Assembly (NCBI GenBank): GCA_027943245.1
Contig: JANDJZ010000559.1
Span: 1-13,320 of the forward strand
Length of the DNA stretch: 13,320 nucleotides
Reading direction: 5' to 3'
Origin: Acanthamoeba sp. SK_2022b
Lineage: Eukaryota; Discosea; Longamoebia; Acanthamoebidae
This document shows, piece after piece, positions 6,983-13,320 of this stretch. The notes beneath the pieces are model-generated. The model was not told the DNA's origin, searched no databases, and saw only the letters and a program-made list of their open reading frames with translations. The position numbers and the translations under genes are program-made. Position 1 is the stretch's first letter. Every line of letters starts with the position of its first letter.

Positions 6983-8455
6983 ATGTCGCAAAACAAAAAG
7001 AGGAAGATCTCTTCCTGCTTCTTATGCCAGGTACGGCACCGTTGCTCCACGTAGACCCTAACGGGGGGGGGGATTTGCGATGATTTCAATTGATCTCTCG
7101 ATTTTGCCCTTATAGAAAGATAACCAAGCGGAGCATTGTGATGGCGTGCGACCGTGTTCGCGCTGTGTGCGATTGGGCGTCCCCCACATGTGCATTGGCA
7201 TAGATCTCGGATCTATACCTTCGGTAGTGCCCTCCTCCTTTCCTCCTTTTTTAAATTGCTTTCTGACTTCTATGGAATCAGATGCCTCGGTCAACGGTGC
7301 CGCCCCAAGAGCTGCCGCCGCCGCCATCCACGCCCGCGTTCGAGGCGTTGCGCGATCCGTTTGCCGCTCGGGCACCTCCGAAGCCGCATGTGGTGCCGGC
7401 CTCATCGCCTCCCTCCACTCCCTCGCCCACAGCGGCTCAGCACCAACCTCCTCCCGAGGCCACACCCATGGAGGACCCAATGCCTACCAGTGCGTCCGCT
7501 CCCAGCGCGAGCCGCATGCAGGAAGATGCTCCCGCCACCAGCGAGGTACCCATCGCCTCGCACGCTTGACTCCCTGCACGCACATCGACTCGCGCACTGT
7601 GGCGTGGCGTTGCTTCCACTTAACGTGGGCGTCCTTCGAATGTGTGTCCGATCAGCAGATATCGCCCAAGCAAAACAACTTGAACATCTACTTCATGAAG
7701 GAGCTGAAGAAGCTCAAGGGCGACCAGAAGCGGCTGGACGATGAAGTGCTGCACCTCAAGCTCGAGAACAGCAACCTGGCCGCTCGGCTCAAGACGAGCC
7801 AGTGGCAGGTCATGCGGCTCATGGACTACTTCTCGCAGATGGCCGACCAGCAACCTGGCGGGCAGATTCCCACCCAACGGTACCGCGCAATTCTTTGCCG
7901 CTGCTTGGCTGCTGCTCGCAATCGCTTCTTGGCTTATATGGCCAGTGCGTGTCTTAACTCACCTCGTCGACGACGCACACGAATACAAGAAGACCCCTGC
8001 GTGCGCTGGACGCGGTGCCGGCATTCGCGAGCAACGCAGTGGAGGCCACCACCACGGCGGCCGCAATCCACAACCCGTCGATCGGGGCCGGCGCCTCCCT
8101 GCCAAAGGGCAGGGCGGAGCAGCCCATGGTGGTGTACGACCTCAGCAAGAGCACCGCCACCGTGCTCACCGCCAACACCACCTTTTGTCAAATGATCGGC
8201 TACGAGCTGGTGCCCCTCCTTCCCTCCTCAGCATCGCCCTCCCACATTCGCGCTCGTATCACTGACGATCGCTGGCTGGCTGGCTTTGGTCCAGAGTGAG
8301 GTGATTGGAATGCCGTGGACGGAGTTCATTCCACCAGAGGCAGCGCGCCGAACCATGAACACCATCCTCCAGCAGAAGAACCTGTCGTCCACTATCCAGC
8401 TCGACCAGGTGTACCGGCACAGAACAGGTAACCGCTCGACACTCCTCCTCCTGGC

Positions 8456-8515
<60 letters not shown>

Positions 8516-10058
8516 GTGTGTGTGTGTCGTGTGTGTGTGTGTGTGTCGTGTGTCGTGTGCGGCCGCAGAGCAAGCTTAAATAGCTGAGCGCGCCGTCATT
8601 TGTCGTAAACAGGCGGTCTCTTTGCCACGTACGACACACATACGATCCTCTTTGGAAACGACGGTCTACCAATCTCGGATGTCGTAACGCTCTACTTCCC
8701 CGAGTCCGGCGCCGCCGCGCCCAGCGCGCCGACGGCCGCCCTGCCGCAGATGAAGTTCCTGAGCAGCACCGCGGCCAACGAGGGAGGAGGACGAGCCCAC
8801 CCCGGAGTGGGCGGCGTTCACCTCTCGCCCGCGTCCATTCAGCCGCTGTCGTCGCCCGTCATCGACTCGCCGTCGGACGACGACTTGGAGTTCGACCCGG
8901 CCGGCTCTCCGCAAGCGCACTCGCCGACGTCGCTCGGCCGACCCCAGTCCGCCCCACCGGCGTACGCCCACGCGAGGCCGGGGGCCGGGCCGAGGAATGG
9001 CAAGGGCGGTCGGGTCCTTACGCCGCAACCGTCGAACAAGAAGTCGCGACGACCCAACAGCAAGGTACGCGTGGGCTCGCCTTGCGCGCGAGGAACAGTC
9101 GTGCGCGCGCGATCAATTGACGTTGCTGCGTTTCCCTCCCCCTCCCCAATCACCCACAGGCCAAACCGGACGCGGCGTCCCAGCCTCAGCTGGTATTCTA
9201 CGGCACGCAGGAGGACGAGCGCAAACTGCGGGACAGCATCCCCAAGGCCAGCATGAGGTGACCTCCCCATTTCTCCAGTGTGCATGTGTGGGTGAGTGGG
9301 CGGACGTGTTGTTGTCGACACGTGATTGCGATCGGGAGGGCTCAACGCATGCGCTTTGCTTTGCTTTGGTGCCTGGCGACAGTGTTCTCGACGAAGACGA
9401 GGACGAGGGTCCCCACGTCCAGCAGACCTCGTTCGACCAGGTGCTCTCCAATCCGCAGCGAAGACGGCCGCAGCCGGCCGCAGAGGGCCCCACGTCCATC
9501 TTCCACATGCCCCCCACGTCGGCCTTCCCCTCGCTCTCCTCGCCGTTCCCCTCCGCCGCGGCCCCGTTCCCGCCCTCGCCCAACAACGTCTTTGCCGCAT
9601 CGGCCTCCCCGCCCGCCTTCTCGTTCGACGACACCCCGATGGGTGCCTCCTCTCCTTCGTCGCCTCCCTCCTCCTCCCCGTCCCTCTCCGCCTCGTCCTC
9701 CTCGCTCTTCTCCCGAGCGTCGCCTCCCGCCAGCTTCTACTCCCCGTTCTACGGCGCCGCCTCCCCGGCCGCCTCCGCTCCGCAGTACGGCGCGCCCCAC
9801 GTCATTCCGCTCGGCGCGGCGATGCAGCAGTCGTCGGCGCCGCATCACTACCCCCAGCCGCCATCGGCTTCGTCGACGACGGACATCGCGGGCGTGGAGG
9901 ACGCCTTCAACGACCTCGACCTCGACCCCTCGTTCATGCCCTTCTCGCTCGACGAAGACTTTTTGAACTCCCTCATCGCCGCTCCCCAGCAGCAGCCGCC
10001 GCACGGTGGCGGCTCCCCCGGTGAGCACAACCACAACGACCGCACGGAACACTCCTGA
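6983..10058 (+). CDS. Zn2Cys6 and PAS domain transcription factor
   Basis: Nine exons assembled by hand with GT-AG introns: 6983-7030, 7116-7223, 7282-7545, 7656-7879, 7990-8209, 8295-8427, 8613-9064, 9160-9257, 9383-10058. Every junction keeps phase and the product is 740 aa. The start ATG follows an in-frame TGA at 6956. Domains: basic KKRK, then a Zn cluster with Cys 12, 15, 24, 30, 33 and 42; a Pro-rich linker (53-140); a coiled coil about 155-200; a PAS domain about 258-366 (MVVYDLS, FCQMIGYE, GMPWTEFIPPEAARRT, then LFATYDTH); a Ser/Pro-rich region; and an acidic-hydrophobic end (about 684-716) that looks like an activation domain. The layout and the x5, x2, x8 Cys spacing recall the fungal ERT1/acuK gluconeogenesis regulators. 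It is probably nuclear and DNA-binding; the ligand and targets are unknown. Exon 5 could start at 7993 and exon 4 at 7659. Confidence 0.82.
8459..8559 (+). repeat. (GT)n microsatellite in intron 6 of the regulator
   Basis: About 28 uninterrupted GT units (8459-8514), then GT units broken by CGTGTG variants up to 8559. The tract lies wholly inside the 185-nt intron 8428-8612, the longest intron of this gene, and reads (UG)n in the transcript. The open frames through it on both strands are repeat artefacts. Confidence 0.95.
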
Positions 10059-10397
10059 ACCCCGCCCGGGGCCTGGTGCTGCGGTTCTCCCCTCGGCCTC
10101 TTGTGCCATGGCTCACATGTAATTACACTCAAAACGATCAACGCAAGCCTGGCTCACAAAGACTGGAGGAAGGGGAAGGGAAGAAGGCGATGATGGCCAC
10201 AAAAGAAGAAAAAGTGTATTGAAAAAGAGGAAAATATGCCAGTGATCTACAACGGCGAGGAAATGGTGGTCATGGGACAGGAGGCGAGTGCAGAAGAAGG
10301 CAGCCCACCGAAGGCACTGACACAGCGGTATCCCGTGGCGCTTCGTGCGGGCGAGGTGGAGCGGCGGGAAACCCTCGTGTCGGAAGTGCAGGTGATC
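10059..10397. other. Intergenic, between convergent genes
   Basis: This separates the ends of two convergent genes and must contain both 3' UTRs. It has an A-rich stretch near 10199-10236. I see no canonical AATAAA on either strand, no RNA gene and no supportable ORF; the open frame crossing into the next gene on the plus strand is an antisense shadow. Confidence 0.6.
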
Positions 10398-11033
10398 CTA
10401 GTACAAGACCTGCGGCTCCACCATCACGCAAACGAGGTTCTGAATCCACTCGATGTAGCCCTCCTCCGAGAACTTGCGGATAACGACGAGCTCGTTTTGC
10501 GAGTTGGGCACGAGGTAAAAGGACTGGTGGCGGGTGAGGCTCCCGTCAACTGTGCGCAGGTAGGGCAGATCGCGGTGCACGAAGCCCATGTTCCGGCCGA
10601 ACGCGATCGACTGCGTCACGTTGGAGTCGTCCTCGATCCAGTCGTAGTGCAGGCAGGTGCCCTCCTCCGAGCGACCAGGCAGGGCGTTGCCGTACTCGTA
10701 GATGGCCAGCGGCTCGACGTCGGGACCGAGCGCGTAGCTACGGGTGATCCAGCAACCGCAAGAGGGCTCGTAGAGGGTCGACTGGCTGAACCAGGGCAGG
10801 TTGAACGACGAGACCACGTGAGCCGTGGCAGGGTCGTAGTAGGTGAAGGAACCCGTGCAGTTGAAGGTACCGAGGTTGGATGCCTTGATGGGCTCCAGCC
10901 TGGCCAGGCCAGCGGCGGTGAACGGCACCTCGTTGCAGGTGGTGTCATAGAAGGTACCGGTGGCCAGGGCAGCGGGTGCGGCAACAAGGGCTACGGTCAG
11001 TACGAGTAGCAGTAGCAAGCTGTAGTAGGTCAT
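10398..11033 (-). CDS. Small secreted cysteine-containing protein, unknown family
   Basis: Single-exon, 211 aa. The N-terminus is a classic signal peptide: MTYY, a Leu/Val/Ala-rich core, and a likely cleavage after ALA at residue 24. The mature part holds six cysteines (in TTCNEV, TFNCTG, PSCGCW, GTCLHY and NLVCVM), so up to three disulfides, and two N-glycosylation sequons (NCT, NVT). It is rich in Tyr and Trp and has no further membrane segment. I do not recognise the family. The first ATG gives a perfect signal peptide and lies about 78 bases downstream of a TATA-like box. It is probably exported or vacuolar. Its lack of introns contrasts with both neighbours. Confidence 0.85.
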   Translation of the reverse strand: MTYYSLLLLLVLTVALVAAPAALATGTFYDTTCNEVPFTAAGLARLEPIKASNLGTFNCTGSFTYYDPATAHVVSSFNLPWFSQSTLYEPSCGCWITRSYALGPDVEPLAIYEYGNALPGRSEEGTCLHYDWIEDDSNVTQSIAFGRNMGFVHRDLPYLRTVDGSLTRHQSFYLVPNSQNELVVIRKFSEEGYIEWIQNLVCVMVEPQVLY

Positions 11034-11120
11034 TGCTGAAAGTTGTTGTTGGTGGTCTATAGGTAGTTGGTTTGGGGTGAAGAGTGAGTGATGACGGCTG
11101 TAGGCCAGCCTTTTATGGTG
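11034..11120 (-). promoter_or_regulatory. Core promoter and 5' UTR of the secreted-protein gene
   Basis: On the minus strand an ATAAAA box (11116-11111, within CCATAAAAGG) stands about 78 bases before the ATG. That spacing leaves room for a start site roughly 30 bases downstream and a short CA-rich leader with repeated ACAAC before the ATG. No better TATA-like motif is nearby. Inferred from position and sequence only. Confidence 0.5.
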
Positions 11121-11150
11121 GGGACACTTCGGTCGATCAGGCTTAGGCCA

Positions 11151-11359
11151 CAGGGTCGGTCGAGGACAGCGTCATGCGCCCACTGCGATTGGTTGAGAGG
11201 TTAGGTGGAAACGAGAGTCTCGTTCGGCCTAACATGACTACAATATTTGTGCACTTTTTGTTGGAACAAAGCCAAGTCTTCCGTCTAACCTCTCGTTTCC
11301 ACCTAACTTCTCCGACCCAATCGCAGTGGGCGCATTGTGCCGTCCTCGACCAGACGCTG
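11151..11359. repeat. Foldback (MITE-like) element with ~70-bp inverted repeats
   Basis: Left arm 11151-11217 and right arm 11290-11359 are imperfect reverse complements. Shared blocks are GGTCGAGGAC, then ATGCGCCCACTGCGATTGG, then GTTAGGTGGAAACGAGAG. Between the arms are about 70 A/T-richer bases with no ORF. Just inside the left arm a further inverted copy of the inner motif (TCTCGTTCGGCCTAAC, 11218-11233) makes a nested hairpin. No clear target-site duplication is visible, so the edges are approximate. It may be a non-autonomous DNA transposon, or a palindromic regulatory sequence, since it lies about 35 bases upstream of a TATA-like box. Confidence 0.75.
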
Positions 11360-11606
11360 AATACCGATCGAATGAGGCCGTACCTCCGAAGCTGCTGTTC
11401 TCGTCTTCCCCGAGCTTCACGTGCCGGCCAGACGCCAATTACCAAGTTTACCCACGTGGCCCAGGAGAACACGGTGGGACTCTTATTTGTCGCTTGGCTC
11501 ACACTCTCGCTTAAGTCTTGGCCCATTGGCATGGGATAGCGTATGCCCCCAACCCTGGTCAAAGAAAGAACGGAAGGTGCAAGAAACTGAGACGCGTGTT
11601 GGCTGC
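11360..11606. other. Intergenic, with two CACGTG boxes
   Basis: No gene is seen. Two CACGTG palindromes stand 35 bases apart (11418-11423 and 11453-11458), with a CCAAT between them and its inverse, ATTGG, near 11524. These could be distal promoter elements of the minus-strand secreted-protein gene. The right end must hold the 3' UTR of the next minus-strand gene. Confidence 0.4.
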
Positions 11607-11946
11607 TTAGGCGATGACGTTCAGCTTCTTGCCGACTGCGGTGAAGGCGGCGATGGCCTTGTCGATCTGCTCGGGCGTGTGGATGGCGGAAAGCTGTACC
11701 CTGATGCGAGCCTGTGGCAGATGCGTAAGCAAGGGCCGGGTGAATGCAGAAGCAGCAGTGCCGGTTCGGAAGGGGAGGGGGGTACCTCGCCCCTGGGGAC
11801 GACGGGGAACGAGAAGCCGATGACGTAGATGTTGTGGGCCAGCATCTCCTCGGCCATCTTGCTCGCGAGGCGGGCGTCGCCCAACATCACCGGACAGATT
11901 GGGTGGGCATCATTGCCCAACACCTGCACGAACTTCGGTTCAGCAT

Positions 11947-12018
<72 letters not shown>

Positions 12019-12533
12019 TGGGGAAGGAGCAACGCTTACGTTGAAGCCGGCCTTCTTCATGCCCTGCCTGAAGCGCGCGGTATTGGCCTCCAGCTGGTCT
12101 CGCAGCTTGGTCGATGTGCTGCACGTGGGTGGTCAGGACATCCGGGCCGGTCAGCGCTCACGCAAGAAAGGAGGGAGGCGCGTCGGAGAGTGTGGGGGTA
12201 GTAGTACGTGAGGAGCTCGAAGGTTCGGAGGGTCGCGCCGACAAGGGCCGGTGGCAGAGAGTTGGAGAAGAGGTAGGGCCGGGACCTCTGCCTCAGGAGG
12301 TCGACGATCTCCTTCCTGCCGGTGGTGTAGCCGCCGGTGGCGCCGCCGAGCGCTTTCTGTAGGCCCCGATCGACGGATCCAACAGCAGATAGCAATCGAG
12401 CCCCCACGTTACCGCAACTGTTAGTCAACGACAGAGCGGCCGAGCGCGTGAAAAAGACAGGAGTGCGTACGCCCATCGTGGAGTTGGTGACGTCGATACG
12501 ATCCATGACGTCAAAGTACTCGGGCACTCCTGT

Positions 12534-12590
<57 letters not shown>

Positions 12591-13245
12591 GGAGGAGAAG
12601 GGTGAGGGACAGAAGCGAGAAGTGATGTGGAACGGGGCGACAGTACCGCGGCCGGTAGGCCCGAAGAAGCCGGTGGCGTGAGACTCGTCCACCATCACGA
12701 GAGCCTACGAAGAAAAGAAAGGAAATCAAAAAGAAAGACGTGAGGAAAAGGGGGCGCATGGGATACAGCAGCGACATGTGTACGTTGTACTTGTCGGCCA
12801 GGGCGCAGATCTTGTCCAGGGGCGCCACGTCACCGTCCATGCTGAAGGCGCCTGCATGGGGGAAAGCAACACGATGAGTCATCCCGGGGTCGCAGACGGA
12901 GAGCTGGCGCGACAGGGGCACGGCGCACTGACCATCGGTGGCGATCATGCGAACTTTGGCGCCCTCGCCATCGGCCTTCTTGAGCTGCTCCTCCAAGTCG
13001 GCCATGTCCAAGTGCTTGTATCGGAACCTGGTTACAAATAATATAAATCATTATCAAAAATGCAATTAGAAAAGAAAAAATGGAACACGGCAAGCCCGTC
13101 TGTAACGCGGCTGGAGCTCGCGCACCGCTTGGCCTTGCAGAGGCGAATGCCGTCGATGATCGACGCGTGGTTGAGCGCATCGGAGATGACGGCATCTCCC
13201 TCGCCCAGCACGGTCTCGAAGATACCACCGTTGGCGTCCCAGCAG
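11607..13245 (-). CDS. GCAT: 2-amino-3-ketobutyrate CoA ligase (glycine C-acetyltransferase), 5' partial
   Basis: PLP enzyme that cleaves 2-amino-3-ketobutyrate with CoA to glycine and acetyl-CoA, after threonine dehydrogenase; usually mitochondrial in eukaryotes. Nine exons read on the minus strand: 13245-13126, 13027-12933, 12851-12784, 12704-12647, 12529-12471, 12356-12208, 12118-12040, 11923-11786, 11711-11607 (TAA 11609-11607). All introns are GT-AG and in phase, giving 289 residues that align without gaps to the family. Landmarks are [31 protein letters not shown] (cofactor-binding Asp and His), TMGKALGG (the PLP lysine is the first codon of exon 12356), [19 protein letters not shown] and the C-terminal KKLNVIA. 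About 110 N-terminal residues lie outside. Bases 13246-13320 look like intron. Confidence 0.95.
11949..12018 (-). repeat. (CA)27-(GA)8 microsatellite in a GCAT intron
   Basis: A pure CA tract at 11949-12002 followed by GA units to 12018. It lies inside the 116-nt intron 12039-11924. In the transcript it reads (UC)n then (UG)27, ending about 23 bases before the acceptor, so it replaces the usual polypyrimidine tract. Confidence 0.95.
12535..12588 (-). repeat. (CA)27 microsatellite abutting a GCAT splice acceptor
   Basis: 54 bases of pure CA inside the 117-nt intron 12646-12530. In the transcript it is (UG)27 and ends only a few bases before the acceptor GGACAG, so the repeat runs directly into the 3' splice site. 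The intron is a multiple of three and stop-free, so retention would encode a Val-Cys repeat. Confidence 0.95.
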
Positions 13246-13320
13246 CTGTAAGTGTGGCAACAGCAGAATGAGTGGCCGCGAGCGGCGAGCTGGGCACGGG
13301 GTGGGAATGAGGGAGGTGCG

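Noticed and set aside
7146..8195. Single long open frame of 349 codons
   Set aside because: It reads through three probable introns and leaves the PAS frame. The spliced model uses parts of it and gives recognisable domains throughout.
8259..8672. Minus-strand frame with long His/Thr repeats, and plus-strand Val/Cys repeats
   Set aside because: Artefacts of the intronic GT microsatellite and its flanks.
9342..10109. Long minus-strand Arg/Gly-rich frame
   Set aside because: Antisense shadow of the Ser/Pro-rich final exon, caused by high GC and biased codons.
10236..11009. Plus-strand 257-codon frame
   Set aside because: Antisense to the secreted-protein gene, which has a signal peptide, ordered cysteines and a promoter.
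11143..11562. Short frames on both strands across the foldback element
   Set aside because: They follow the inverted repeat arms and show no domain, signal or splice support.
1..13320. CRISPR arrays, tRNA or rRNA genes, bacterial operons
   Set aside because: No spaced direct repeats, no cloverleaf or rRNA-like blocks found by eye, and spliced genes show the DNA is eukaryotic nuclear.

Overview
This window is nuclear DNA of a GC-rich, intron-dense unicellular eukaryote. The best guess is Acanthamoeba or a close amoebozoan. That rests on short GT-AG introns (58 to 185 nt), nine-exon genes, a Zn2Cys6-plus-PAS regulator outside obvious fungal context, and dinucleotide repeats inside introns; it is an inference, not a database match.

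Region 1 (about 91-6628) is one almost full-length non-LTR retrotransposon (LINE) on the minus strand. In sense order it has a structured, A/C-rich 5' UTR; ORF1 (basic N-terminus, then a probable RRM-like domain); ORF2 (AP-type endonuclease, reverse transcriptase, RNase H, C-terminal CCHC zinc motif, basic tail); and a 55-nt 3' UTR ending in a perfect hairpin and A7. A 10-12 bp direct repeat (TGATAAGTGG-TT) brackets it and is probably the target-site duplication. The copy is nearly intact but carries two lesions: a frame break in ORF1 at a C8 run, and one in-frame TGA inside the RT domain. Bases 1-90 look like the 5' end of a second, diverged relative in head-to-tail orientation.

Region 2 (6629-10058) is a promoter-like stretch with several palindromes, then a complete nine-exon plus-strand gene. 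I assembled it by hand into one open frame of 740 aa: Zn2Cys6 cluster, proline-rich linker, coiled coil, PAS domain, Ser/Pro-rich low-complexity region and acidic C-terminus. It is probably a transcription factor resembling the fungal ERT1 group.

Region 3 (10398-11150) is a convergent, intronless minus-strand gene for a small secreted Cys-containing protein of unknown family, with a TATA-like promoter. Directly upstream is a 209-bp foldback element with ~70-bp imperfect inverted repeats (11151-11359).

Region 4 (11607-13320) holds the last nine exons of a minus-strand gene for 2-amino-3-ketobutyrate CoA ligase (glycine C-acetyltransferase), the second enzyme of threonine-to-glycine catabolism. 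About the first 110 codons lie beyond the window. Two of its introns and one intron of the regulator carry long dinucleotide repeats that read (UG)n in the transcript, and three of its introns are multiples of three with no stop. Apart from the retrotransposon ORFs the genes look independent; nothing ties them into one pathway.
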